Notes: generated by a model not told the origin, from the letters alone. A stretch of 24,021 nt of DNA from JBNKFQ01 sp050289385 (GCA_050289385.1 JBNKFQ010000030.1:1-24021), one strand, 5' to 3'. Positions 1 to 6,772 are shown, counted from the first letter of the stretch. A program made the numbers and translations.

Positions 1-881
1 AAGCGGCTGAACCTCTTCAGATGTGTTTTCTCGGCCGCAACACTCAAACCAAACTTGTTGAGCCGATCAGGTAACACTCGATAGAAGCGCTCAGCATCAC
101 GCCTTAGCTGAAAAGCCACCACAAAGTCATCCGCGTAGTGAATGAGCATGGCCCGGCCAGTCATCCTCGGCTTTACTTTCTTCTCAAACCACAGATCCAA
201 CGCATAGTGAAGATAGATATTGGCCAGCACCGGACTGATTACACCGCCCTGCGGAGTTCCTGCCTTCGGTTTGCTGAACACGCCATCAGGTGTCTTCACT
301 CGCGCCTTAAGCCACTGGCGAACCAACCCAAGAAGCGCCTTGTCATCAATACGCTGCTCCAGCATGCGGACCAAACATTCATGATCCATGTTATCGAAGA
401 AACCTTTAATATCGGCTTCCACAATATAGCCATAGCCCTTGAATTGCAGGTTCAACCCCAAGCTGTGAACTGCTTGATGTGCGCTCTTGCCCGGTCGATA
501 ACCGTAGCTGTTTGGCAGAAAGTCCTGCTCCAAAATACTTTGCAGTATCTGGCTGACACTCTGCTGTACAACCCTGTCATCTACTGTGGGTAAACCCAGC
601 GGCCTTTGTTTACCGTTGGCTTTGGGAATAAAGATACGTTTAACTGGTGCAACCCGAAAACATTTCTGCTTCAGCTGCCTGCTTAAACGATGGATATTTT
701 CTGGCAGGCATTCCTGATAATCCGGTATGGACACACCATCAATACCTGGTGCAGCCTGCCTGTTTAATTGACCCCAGCTTTGATACAGAAGATCAGAATC
801 CAGCAGTCCATAGAGGTTCTGAAATCTGTGGCCGGGGTGGCTTTGTGCTTTGAATGCGATGTCATGCAATGCGGTTTTCAT
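1..881 (-). CDS. ltrA: Group II intron reverse transcriptase/maturase, partial (C-terminus beyond the window)
   Basis: An open frame of 293 codons reads from an ATG at 881 to the left edge without a stop, so the protein is cut by the window, not by mutation. It has the RT fingers and palm blocks of intron-encoded proteins: an early QAAPGIDGV block, RPLGLPTVDDRVVQQ, FLPNSYGYRPGKSAHQAV, EADIKGFFDNMDH with the first catalytic Asp, GTPQGGVISPVLANIYLHYALD, and the catalytic HYADDFVVAF. The thumb/maturase domain and any HNH endonuclease domain would lie outside the window. The protein splices its own intron and copies it into new sites by target-primed reverse transcription. It lies inside the intron that begins at 1413. 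Family assignment is firm; the intron class is not determined. Confidence 0.93.
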   Translation of the reverse strand, partial: MKTALHDIAFKAQSHPGHRFQNLYGLLDSDLLYQSWGQLNRQAAPGIDGVSIPDYQECLPENIHRLSRQLKQKCFRVAPVKRIFIPKANGKQRPLGLPTVDDRVVQQSVSQILQSILEQDFLPNSYGYRPGKSAHQAVHSLGLNLQFKGYGYIVEADIKGFFDNMDHECLVRMLEQRIDDKALLGLVRQWLKARVKTPDGVFSKPKAGTPQGGVISPVLANIYLHYALDLWFEKKVKPRMTGRAMLIHYADDFVVAFQLRRDAERFYRVLPDRLNKFGLSVAAEKTHLKRFSR

Positions 882-1413
882 AGTGATTCCAGCCCTACTT
901 TGTCCGGACTATGTCTCTGTTGCACAACGGGATATAACTGTCAGCCCCTTCGCCATGTAGACGGCTTTCCCGTCCCCGGACTACTATGAGCTGATCCGAC
1001 TTCCGAACTGCCATCGATGGTTTCACTGTTACGCTTAACTTCCCTACCTGTTCCTTCAGGAGCATATTCGGATCTCTCAAGTTCCTGATTCATCTCTTCA
1101 TACATGCCACGGCTTGATAACCCCGCTGGCTCTCCACAACCTCACCATAAACGGTTGCTTCGCATGGACTTCGACGGCGTTACAAGCCTCGTCAACCAGA
1201 ATTTACTTTATTTTCGGAGCGATTCCAGCACTTCAGGAACACGGATTCCCTGTGGCCTACATGATTCTCTGTGTACGCTTCACCTGTCTTGTTCACAGCC
1301 TTAAAAAAAAAAACTGTTCCGCCACAGGCGCAACACTCGATACGGGTGGGTGGCTAGTCCTTACCCGACAGGGACTCTCACCCTGCAAGATGCATCAAGC
1401 TTTCTTGACGCAC
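1..1413 (-). mobile_element. Group II intron, 5' part (3' end beyond the window), inserted in an integron attC site
   Basis: On the minus strand the intron starts at 1413 with GTGCG, the group II 5' consensus (GTGYG). It breaks the attC right after the GTTA of its R' core. About 530 nt of structured RNA precede the reverse transcriptase ATG at 881, as expected for domains I to IV. Predicted guide pairings support the boundary. Intron TAACGCC (minus strand, 1182 to 1176) is the exact complement of the last seven exon bases GGCGTTA (1420 to 1414). Intron ACACAG (1274 to 1269) is the complement of exon CTGTGT (1430 to 1425). EBS2 precedes EBS1 by about 90 nt, the usual order in domain I. A two-guide arrangement argues against class C, the class usually reported in attC sites. 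Domains V and VI and the 3' splice site are outside the window. Confidence 0.85.
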
Positions 1414-1491
1414 TAACGCCGCTGACACAGGCCGAGCGACAGCGAGGTCCAGCCGTAACTTGTTGCGGCGATATGCTCAGCTTTGTTAGGC
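1414..1491 (-). other. attC: attC recombination site of cassette 2, interrupted by the group II intron
   Basis: Read on the minus strand, the site starts with R'' GCCTAAC (1491 to 1485) and ends with GTTA (1417 to 1414), where a full R' would read GTTAGGC. Between them, GCTGA near the R'' end pairs with TCAGC near the R' end, and a GC-rich variable part lies in the middle, so the bottom strand can fold as attC sites do. The last bases of R' are displaced beyond the intron, outside the window. R'' is the perfect complement of the GTTAGGC expected from the left end of the same cassette, which supports the cassette limits. Confidence 0.8.
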
Positions 1492-1913
1492 AAATTATTC
1501 ACAACTTGCTGCCTTAAATTCAACTTTTGCGTTACCTAAATTACATGACTCACCTATGGTGCATGTTTTTGTAGCTATTGGATCATCATTTCTTATATCT
1601 ACATCAGTTATCTCTATTTTTGTTGAGCTGCCTGAAAAATATACTAGACCCAAGTTACATGTTAGTGTATCTCCACAAAAAGCCTTTTTCTCTCCTTTTA
1701 CCTTACACCGATATCCCCAGTCATCCTGAAAACATACTTTGACATCTGGCAGCCCGCCATTTGCGTCCCACGATTTATCATCTGGATTTCTTTCGTTTAC
1801 AGTGACTGAGACATCAAAGCATGTAGAGTTCGCTGTAGCACTTAGAAGGCTTACCAAGATAATCGCTGGAAAAGATATTAATTTCATTAATTCGACTCCT
1901 TCTGGTTGCCTAA
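1417..1913 (-). other. Integron gene cassette 2 (about 497 bp)
   Basis: The cassette runs from the TTAGGC after the recombination point in the R' core of cassette 1 (1913) to the G of its own attC R' core (1417). It holds one short gene with its own Shine-Dalgarno and very little non-coding DNA, the usual economy of a gene cassette. Its distal attC is split by the group II intron. Confidence 0.75.
1495..1887 (-). CDS. Secreted cysteine-rich protein with C2-like features, cassette-encoded
   Basis: The 130-residue product starts at an ATG preceded by AAGGAG at 9 nt, so it carries its own ribosome binding site. Residues 1 to about 20 form a classical signal peptide (MKLISFPAIILVSLLSATANS). The mature part has eight cysteines, which suggests up to four disulfides and a periplasmic or extracellular location. 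A central segment, IEITDVDIRNDDPIAT, has the D.D....DD spacing of the calcium-binding loop of C2 domains. With the predicted beta-rich pattern this suggests a small C2-like sandwich. That reading is inference. The local base composition is more AT-rich than the formate dehydrogenase block, as expected for a captured cassette. The stop lies 3 nt before the attC R'' core. Confidence 0.8.
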   Translation of the reverse strand: MKLISFPAIILVSLLSATANSTCFDVSVTVNERNPDDKSWDANGGLPDVKVCFQDDWGYRCKVKGEKKAFCGDTLTCNLGLVYFSGSSTKIEITDVDIRNDDPIATKTCTIGESCNLGNAKVEFKAASCE

Positions 1914-1991
1914 CGCCAAAGTAACCGGAAAAACAGTGTTAGCTGTTTTTCAAGCTGACACTGATTTTTCCGGTTGACTTTTTTGTTATGC
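1908..1991 (-). other. attC: attC recombination site of cassette 1 (84 bp)
   Basis: On the minus strand the site runs from R'' GCATAAC (1991 to 1985) to R' GTTAGGC (1914 to 1908). The arms are long imperfect inverted repeats: AGTCAACCGGAAAAATCAGTGT on one side pairs with ACACTGTTTTTCCGG and TTACTT on the other, with small mismatches that would leave the extrahelical bases typical of attC hairpins. The cassette 1 stop codon TAA lies inside the R'' core. This is the clearest attC in the window. Confidence 0.92.
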
Positions 1992-2558
1992 ATTTCTACT
2001 TTTTTCCTTTCTTATTCTTTCAGTGGATACTTCATCCCAACTTTTGAAAAGCTCAAAAGCGTTTTCCCCGGACATTCCCGTCATAGACTCTAAAGTCCAC
2101 CTGTTATCTGGATCTAAAAACCTATGCGCCCAGTCCACTCCATTCACAAACATTGAGTGATCGGCACGTGATGCAAACGGCCACGAAACCTGAATCACGC
2201 CTGATACGGCAAATATTACGCCGAGTAAAAATCCCTGAACTTCACTATTCCAGTCGAACCATTCACCTGTTCGTCGATGAGCATTTAGTTGTGTATGTAA
2301 AGTCTCTTCAGCTGCTTTTCCAAAGAGCCTAGAATAAAATACCAAATGTAATTGGCTAGGCGAGCCTGTACGCAAATTCGATAGACGGATAAGTGGCTTA
2401 GTTGAAATTCCAACTTTAATTGACTCTGGTTCTTTACAGTAAATTAAATAAAGTCCTTCTACGGCTTCATCGTCTACCGAATATCCCGTTTGAGGGCCAA
2501 ACAATATCCATTCTTTATCAAAAATTTCCATGCTTACTTATTCTCTCAAGATGCTTAA
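1914..2558 (-). other. Integron gene cassette 1 (about 645 bp, first in the array)
   Basis: The cassette extends from the attI junction to the G of its attC R' core at 1914. The attI junction is best placed after the G of GTTAAGC on the minus strand (core at 2559 to 2553). GTTAAGC differs by one base from the complement of this cassette's R'' GCATAAC, whereas the neighbouring GTTAAAC (2571 to 2565) differs by two. The junction is therefore probable rather than certain. It carries a single gene facing away from the integrase gene, the normal orientation of an array. Confidence 0.7.
1986..2531 (-). CDS. T5orf172 / GIY-YIG-like domain protein, cassette-encoded
   Basis: The 181-residue protein has an N-terminal module at about residues 26 to 92: GLYLIYCKEPESIKVGIS, then RLSNLRTGSPSQLHLVF, then a conserved AAEETLHTQLNAHRRTGEWF segment. 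This order matches the T5orf172/MUG113 branch of the GIY-YIG superfamily, with YLIY..KVGIS in the place of GIY-YIG and the E-x-x-LH..L block. Family members are known as DNA-binding or putative nuclease domains in phages and cassettes; whether this one cuts DNA cannot be read from sequence. After the module comes a hydrophobic stretch (VQGFLLGVIFAVSGVIQVSW, about residues 98 to 117) that could be a buried or membrane segment. The C-terminus is charged. It is the first cassette after attI and therefore the one most likely to be expressed. No strong Shine-Dalgarno is visible. Confidence 0.8.
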   Translation of the reverse strand: MEIFDKEWILFGPQTGYSVDDEAVEGLYLIYCKEPESIKVGISTKPLIRLSNLRTGSPSQLHLVFYSRLFGKAAEETLHTQLNAHRRTGEWFDWNSEVQGFLLGVIFAVSGVIQVSWPFASRADHSMFVNGVDWAHRFLDPDNRWTLESMTGMSGENAFELFKSWDEVSTERIRKEKSRNA

Positions 2559-2640
2559 CAGCTCGTTTAACAGGCCGTTGGCCTGATAACAATTATTATC
2601 GAGCACGCTTGATAATATGTTATCGGGCCGATGGCGCGGT
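2559..2640 (-). other. attI: Integron attI region (approximate limits)
   Basis: This stretch lies between the first cassette and intI, where attI belongs. It holds two core-like sites on the minus strand, GTTAAGC (ending the region) and GTTAAAC (2571 to 2565). It also holds a perfect 6-bp hairpin CAGGCC-GTT-GGCCTG (2571-2585) and a long imperfect palindrome (2585-2624) with arms GATAACAATTATTATCGAGC and CTTGATAATATGTTATC. The 11-mer TATTATCGAGC occurs at 2594-2604 and again exactly 100 bp away at 2694-2704, reminiscent of the direct repeats that bind IntI beside class 1 attI. The exact outer limit is not defined by sequence. Confidence 0.6.
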
Positions 2641-2788
2641 TTGTAACCAGTTGATTTTTGTCATCTTTCAATGAGTCGGCTTAGCCCTTTTCCTATTATC
2701 GAGCCGATTTTTGACAAAAATATCTAGCTTTCCCGAAAAAGCATCCTAACCTGTATAAATACACAGTATACCGAAAAGGATATTCGCT
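2641..2788. promoter_or_regulatory. Regulatory region between attI and intI
   Basis: This stretch contains no gene. It carries the second TATTATCGAGC direct repeat (2694-2704), an inverted pair GATTTTTGTCA (2653-2663) and TGACAAAAAT (2712-2721), and the LexA box before intI. A TTGACA hexamer lies at 2711-2716 on the plus strand, but no -10 follows at a standard distance. I could not find a convincing outward promoter (Pc) for the cassettes on the minus strand; the best hexamers match only partly. Confidence 0.5.
2749..2768 (+). promoter_or_regulatory. LexA (SOS) box in front of intI
   Basis: The site contains CTGT (2751-2754), eight AT-rich bases (2755-2762) and ACAG (2763-2766), an exact match to the CTGT-N8-ACAG LexA operator of gammaproteobacteria, with TA following as in the extended consensus. 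It overlaps a TATAAA hexamer (2754-2759) that could be the intI -10 element and ends 22 bp before the integrase ATG. Repression by LexA with induction during the SOS response is established for several intI genes and is inferred here. Confidence 0.88.
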
Positions 2789-3760
2789 ATGCCCTCATCA
2801 CCGTTTTTGCACTCAATCAAAGAATACATGCTGGTCCGGCGTTACAGTCCCAGAACTATAAAGGCATACCTCTACTGGATAAAGTGTTTTATTCTCTTTC
2901 ACAATAAACAACACCCATTAAATCTCTCAAAACCCGATATTGAGTCTTTTCTGACTTATCTTGCGGTCAATCGCAAAGTCTCCGCATCAACTCAGTCCAT
3001 TGCCTTGAACTCACTGGCTTTTTTGTATAGTAATATCCTCAAGAAGCCCATGGGCGATGTTTCAACATTCAGGCGATCGTCGCGACAACGAAAGCTACCA
3101 GTGGTGCTAACCAAAGAAGAGGTGGCACTACTAATAAACCATTTGACCGGCACACAACGATTAATGGCTTCTCTTTTGTACGGTTCGGGGCTGCGACGGA
3201 TCGAACTGGTTCGGCTACGCGTCAAGGACGTAGACCTGGACTTGCTCCAACTACGAATATGGAACGGCAAAGGGGCCAAACACAGAATAACGACTTTAGC
3301 CCAGGAATTGCGGGAACCATTGTTACGACAAATGGAAAGCGTCAAAGCATTGCTCAATGCCGATGTGCTCACTAGCGGTTACGCCGGAGCCTGGATGCCT
3401 GATGCCCTGGCAAAAAAATACCCCTCCGCACCGCATAGTCTTGCCTGGCAATACCTGTTTCCGTCCAGCCGCTTGAGCCTTGAACCCGGCACTCAAAATA
3501 TTCGTCGTCACCACGTTGATGAATCTACGATTAACAAATTCTTGCGAATGGCGACGAAGAAGGTGAATATACACAAGGAGGTCACCAGCCATACCCTACG
3601 CCACTCCTTCGCCACCCACCTGCTGCAATCCGGTGCAGATATACGGACGGTTCAACAGCAGCTTGGCCACTCCGACGTAAAGACCACCGAGATTTACACT
3701 CATGTCCTGAATCAGGGAGCCTTTGGCGTAAAAAGTCCGTTAAGCACCCTGTATCCGTGA
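2789..3760 (+). CDS. intI: Integron integrase (IntI family tyrosine recombinase)
   Basis: This 323-residue recombinase catalyses attI x attC and attC x attC exchange. The N-terminal SAM-like DNA-binding domain covers about residues 8 to 88 and the catalytic domain 105 to 310. The catalytic set is visible: Arg136 or Arg137 in YGSGLRRIEL, His268 and Arg271 in SHTLRHSFATHLL, His294 in LGHSDVKTT, and the nucleophile Tyr303 in EIYTHV. The region at about 196 to 243, from GYAGAWMPDALAKKYP to RRHHVDES, is the extra patch that separates integron integrases from XerC and XerD. The length is normal (320 to 340) and the frame is intact, so the gene looks functional. AAGGA precedes the ATG by 8 nt. It faces away from the cassettes, as in a standard integron, and a LexA box overlaps its probable promoter. 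Confidence 0.96.
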   Translation: MPSSPFLHSIKEYMLVRRYSPRTIKAYLYWIKCFILFHNKQHPLNLSKPDIESFLTYLAVNRKVSASTQSIALNSLAFLYSNILKKPMGDVSTFRRSSRQRKLPVVLTKEEVALLINHLTGTQRLMASLLYGSGLRRIELVRLRVKDVDLDLLQLRIWNGKGAKHRITTLAQELREPLLRQMESVKALLNADVLTSGYAGAWMPDALAKKYPSAPHSLAWQYLFPSSRLSLEPGTQNIRRHHVDESTINKFLRMATKKVNIHKEVTSHTLRHSFATHLLQSGADIRTVQQQLGHSDVKTTEIYTHVLNQGAFGVKSPLSTLYP

Positions 3761-3913
3761 GAGCAGGCTTGGTCACCCATTCAGGCTCAGCGAAGATTTC
3801 ATGTATCTCACCGCAGACGGATTTTACCAAGGGTCTGCCACCCCATTTCTCTTAACACCATACTCCTTTAGAATCGCCCCTTTCATTCATTAAACCGGAT
3901 ACTCAAAAGCAAC
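3761..3913. other. Intergenic spacer between intI and ettA
   Basis: This spacer of about 150 bp marks the outer integron edge. It holds an inverted repeat GCAGAC / GTCTGC (about 3812-3838) without a following T-run, so it is not a convincing terminator. No attC, insertion sequence or gene is visible. Confidence 0.4.
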
Positions 3914-5578
3914 ATGGCCGAATACGTTTACACCATGAACCGAGTGGGCAAGGTTGTCCCACCCAAGCGCGAAATACTCAAAGACATCTCCCTGTCCTTT
4001 TTCCCGGGCGCCAAGATTGGCGTGCTGGGCCTGAACGGCGCAGGCAAGTCCACCCTGCTGCGCATTATGGCGGGCATTGATACCGACTATAACGGCGAAG
4101 CCCGCCCCATGCCGGGCATCAAGGTGGGTTACCTGTCGCAAGAGCCCGAGCTGGACCCAAACAAGGATGTGCGTGGCAACGTGGAAGATGGCCTGCGCGA
4201 GGCTATTGACGCCCTGGCAGGGCTGGAACAGGTTTATGCGGATTACGCTGCACCCGATGCCGACTTCGATGCCCTGGCCAAAAAGCAGGAACAGTTTGAA
4301 AATATCATCCAGTCCTGGGACGCCCACAATCTTCAACACAAGATGGATGTGGCCGCCGACGCACTACGCCTGCCCCCCTGGGATGCCGATGTAACCAAAT
4401 TGTCCGGTGGTGAACGCCGTCGCGTAGCCTTGTGCCGCCTGCTGTTGTCACGACCCGACATGCTGTTGCTGGACGAACCCACCAACCATCTGGATGCAGA
4501 ATCCGTCGCCTGGCTGGAACGCTTTCTGGTGGATTTTGCCGGTACAGTGGTTGCTATCACTCACGACCGCTACTTCCTGGATAATGCCGCCGGCTGGATT
4601 CTGGAACTGGATCGCGGCCACGGTATTCCGTACAAGGGCAACTACTCCAGTTGGCTGGAGCAAAAAGAAGCGCGACTGGAGCAAGAGGAAAAATCCGAAG
4701 GCTCTCGTCAAAAAGCCATTAAACAGGAGCTGGACTGGGTGCGCCAGAATCCGAAAGGTCGCCAGGCCAAGAACAAGGCGCGACTGGCCCGCTTTGAAGA
4801 AATGAACAACCAGGAGTTCCAGAAGCGCAACGAAACCAACGAAATTTATATTCCACCCGGCGAGCGGCTGGGCGACAAGGTGATTGTGTTTGACAAGGTC
4901 ACCAAAAGTTACGACGGCCGCACACTGATGGAAAACCTCAGTTTTCAAGTGCCCAAGGGCGCTATTGTCGGCATTATTGGCGCCAACGGCATGGGTAAAT
5001 CCACCCTGTTTCGCATGTTGAGTGGTGCAGAAAAACCCGATAGCGGCAATATCGAGTTGGGCGAGACGGTGCAAATTGCCTATGTAGAGCAAAGCCGGGA
5101 AAACCTGGACAACAATCAAACCGTGTGGGAAGAAATTTCCGGTGGCCACGATATGTTGCGTATTGGTAACTACGAGGTAGGTTCGCGCGCGTATGTTGGT
5201 CGTTTTAACTTCAAGGGCACTGACCAGCAAAAACGCGTTGGCGACTTGTCTGGCGGTGAACGTGGCCGCCTGCATCTGGCCAACACCTTGAAACAGGGCG
5301 CCAATGTACTGTTGCTGGATGAACCGTCAAACGATCTGGATGTGGAAACACTGCGTGCACTGGAAGATGCCTTGCTCAACTTTCCCGGTTGTGCCCTGGT
5401 CATTTCGCACGATCGCTGGTTTCTGGATCGCATCGCCACCCACATCCTGGCCTACGAAGACGACGGTGAAATTGTGTTCCACGAAGGAAATTACACCGAA
5501 TATCACGAGGACCTGGTTCAGCGCAAGGGCGAAGATGCGCAGCCGCATCGGATTCGATATAAAAAACTAAAAGCCTGA
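3914..5578 (+). CDS. ettA: Energy-dependent translational throttle protein EttA (ABC-F ATPase)
   Basis: This soluble ABC-F protein binds the ribosomal E site and couples early translation elongation to the ATP/ADP ratio. Its 554 residues match the family size. Two ABC cassettes are complete. The first has Walker A GLNGAGKST (about 39-47), signature LSGGERRRVALCRLLL and Walker B LLLDEPTNHLD. The second has Walker A GANGMGKST (about 355), signature LSGGERGRLHLANTL and Walker B LLLDEPSNDLD. Between them is the charged P-site tether region, including QNPKGRQAKNKARLARFEEM. There is no membrane segment. The N-terminus MAEYVYTMNRVGKVVPPKRE is the canonical EttA start. It is monocistronic, converges on the formate dehydrogenase operon, and is followed directly by a heptamer repeat locus. 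It is probably a core gene bordering the integron. Confidence 0.97.
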   Translation: MAEYVYTMNRVGKVVPPKREILKDISLSFFPGAKIGVLGLNGAGKSTLLRIMAGIDTDYNGEARPMPGIKVGYLSQEPELDPNKDVRGNVEDGLREAIDALAGLEQVYADYAAPDADFDALAKKQEQFENIIQSWDAHNLQHKMDVAADALRLPPWDADVTKLSGGERRRVALCRLLLSRPDMLLLDEPTNHLDAESVAWLERFLVDFAGTVVAITHDRYFLDNAAGWILELDRGHGIPYKGNYSSWLEQKEARLEQEEKSEGSRQKAIKQELDWVRQNPKGRQAKNKARLARFEEMNNQEFQKRNETNEIYIPPGERLGDKVIVFDKVTKSYDGRTLMENLSFQVPKGAIVGIIGANGMGKSTLFRMLSGAEKPDSGNIELGETVQIAYVEQSRENLDNNQTVWEEISGGHDMLRIGNYEVGSRAYVGRFNFKGTDQQKRVGDLSGGERGRLHLANTLKQGANVLLLDEPSNDLDVETLRALEDALLNFPGCALVISHDRWFLDRIATHILAYEDDGEIVFHEGNYTEYHEDLVQRKGEDAQPHRIRYKKLKA

Positions 5579-5580
5579 GC

Positions 5581-5660
5581 TGGAAGTTGGAAGTTGGAAG
5601 TTGGAAGTAAAAATAACCTGAGCGCAGCGACGGTGTGTATCGCAGTTTCCGACTTCCGAC
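5581..5660. repeat. Heptamer inverted-array repeat, locus A
   Basis: Four perfect copies of TGGAAGT (5581-5608) face two copies of TTCCGAC (5647-5660), which is the reverse complement of GTCGGAA. The left unit in the same phase is GTTGGAA, so the two arms are inverted and differ at one position. The 38-bp core contains GAGCGCAGCGA (5620-5630), shared in similar form with loci B, C and D. It sits between the converging ends of ettA and fdsD, where its hairpin could also act as a bidirectional transcription stop. That role is inference. Confidence 0.85.
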
Positions 5661-5694
5661 AAAACATGATGAGTTTTTAAGCCGACAACCTCTG

Positions 5695-5916
5695 TTACGT
5701 GTCAGCTATTTTTTGCACCGCCTTTTTAGCCACAGCGCTAAGTTCAGATCCATCGTAAGCCAAAATTTTCTTCCGCATTGAAGGCGCCCAAAATTTGCTC
5801 ATATGAGTAGCGGTTGCCTCAACTGCGGCATCTTCACCCAACAGATCGACTGGCTGATTCAAGGCGATCTGGTTCGCCATTTTTATGAGGTGTTGAAGCT
5901 CGCTATTTTCGTGCAT
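5695..5916 (-). CDS. fdsD: NAD-dependent formate dehydrogenase delta subunit
   Basis: This small protein of 73 residues (from the ATG at 5916) resembles FdsD: LQHLIKMANQIALNQP near the start and ATHMSKFWAPSMRKKILAY in the middle, corresponding to the family's LVRMANQI and HL.RFW.PRMR blocks. FdsD is required for active soluble formate dehydrogenase in several bacteria, probably in assembly or cofactor loading. It is the last gene of the fds operon, 32 bp after fdhD, in the usual fdsGBA-C-D order. The open frame extends to a TTG at 5925, but the ATG at 5916 with GGAA upstream is the better start. Confidence 0.85.
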   Translation of the reverse strand: MHENSELQHLIKMANQIALNQPVDLLGEDAAVEATATHMSKFWAPSMRKKILAYDGSELSAVAKKAVQKIADT

Positions 5917-5948
5917 AACGTTCAATTCCAGTCAAGTTTGAATTTGAA

Positions 5949-6770
5949 TTATTCAAGTTCACTTATGCCGTGGCTATTGGCATATACAACAAAATCGTCA
6001 CCGCGCACAAAACCCAGCAATGTAATATTCAAATTTTTCGCCAATTCTATTGCCAGCGAGGTCGGCGCAGAAACTGCAGCGAGCAACCCCATTTTTGCCC
6101 AGCCCGCTTTTTGCACCATTTCGTAACTGGCCCGGCTGGTCACCAGCAAAAAACCGGGTGGCCTTTCCGTGTTGGCCAGTGCGCCGATTAATTTGTCCAG
6201 AGCATTGTGCCGCCCAACATCTTCTCGCAATAAAAAAATATTCCCCTGACGATCTGACCAGGCAGCCGCGTGTACGGCACCAGTAGCCAGATTTAGTGGT
6301 TGCTGCTGAGGCATTGCCTGCATTGCCCGAACAATGACATCGGAACAAACCGGTTCATCAACTGTTACCGGTGGCGGCAATCGAATCGCCTGTTGTAACG
6401 ATTCAGCCCCGCACAAACCACACCCGGTTCGCCCTGTCATATTGCGGCGCATGTTTTTCAATCGCTGAAAACAACGCTCGCTGATTTCAATCTGCAATTC
6501 AATACCATCTGGCGTGTCAACACGATCAACGCCAAATATATCGGCGGGTGTATCACAGATGCCTTCGGTCAAGCTGAAACCCAGTACGAAGTCTTCCAGA
6601 TTTTGTGGCGTGGCCATCATGACCACATGGGAAATACCGTTGTAAACCATGGCAATCGGTACTTCTTCTGCCACAACGTCACTGACACGTCCCATTGTAC
6701 CGGAGCGCCGACGAATTACATCGGCCTTGTACAAGCCTTTCGAAACGCTTGTATGCAGTTGTTTTGTCAA
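5949..6770 (-). CDS. fdhD: Formate dehydrogenase sulfurtransferase FdhD (FdsC)
   Basis: FdhD binds the bis-guanine dinucleotide cofactor, takes sulfur from a cysteine desulfurase and passes it to the metal before insertion into formate dehydrogenase. The 273 residues have the expected length. The sulfur-carrying CxxC is C117 and C120 in GRTGCGLCGAESL. Further family blocks are EEVPIAMVYNG, PQNLEDFVLGFSLTEGI, LLREDVGRHNALDKLIG and LLVTSRASYEMVQKA. The start is a TTG at 6770, 2 nt after the fdsA stop, without a strong Shine-Dalgarno, so translational coupling to fdsA is likely. The next in-frame ATG would remove conserved sequence less safely. It occupies the fdsC position of the operon. Confidence 0.95.
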   Translation of the reverse strand: MTKQLHTSVSKGLYKADVIRRRSGTMGRVSDVVAEEVPIAMVYNGISHVVMMATPQNLEDFVLGFSLTEGICDTPADIFGVDRVDTPDGIELQIEISERCFQRLKNMRRNMTGRTGCGLCGAESLQQAIRLPPPVTVDEPVCSDVIVRAMQAMPQQQPLNLATGAVHAAAWSDRQGNIFLLREDVGRHNALDKLIGALANTERPPGFLLVTSRASYEMVQKAGWAKMGLLAAVSAPTSLAIELAKNLNITLLGFVRGDDFVVYANSHGISELE

Positions 6771-6772
6771 GG

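Noticed and set aside
138..593. 151-codon plus-strand frame at the left end
   Set aside because: It is antisense to the group II intron reverse transcriptase, whose motifs are clear on the minus strand.
2641..2790. Cassette promoter Pc on the minus strand
   Set aside because: Best hexamer pairs, such as TTGAAA with GGTTAC at 17 bp, match the -10 consensus too poorly to call.
4448..5275. 275-codon minus-strand frame inside ettA
   Set aside because: It is antisense to conserved ABC-F sequence and has no recognisable domain.
5581..5660. CRISPR array, because of regularly repeated short units
   Set aside because: Units are 7 bp with no spacers and are inverted across a core; no cas genes are present.
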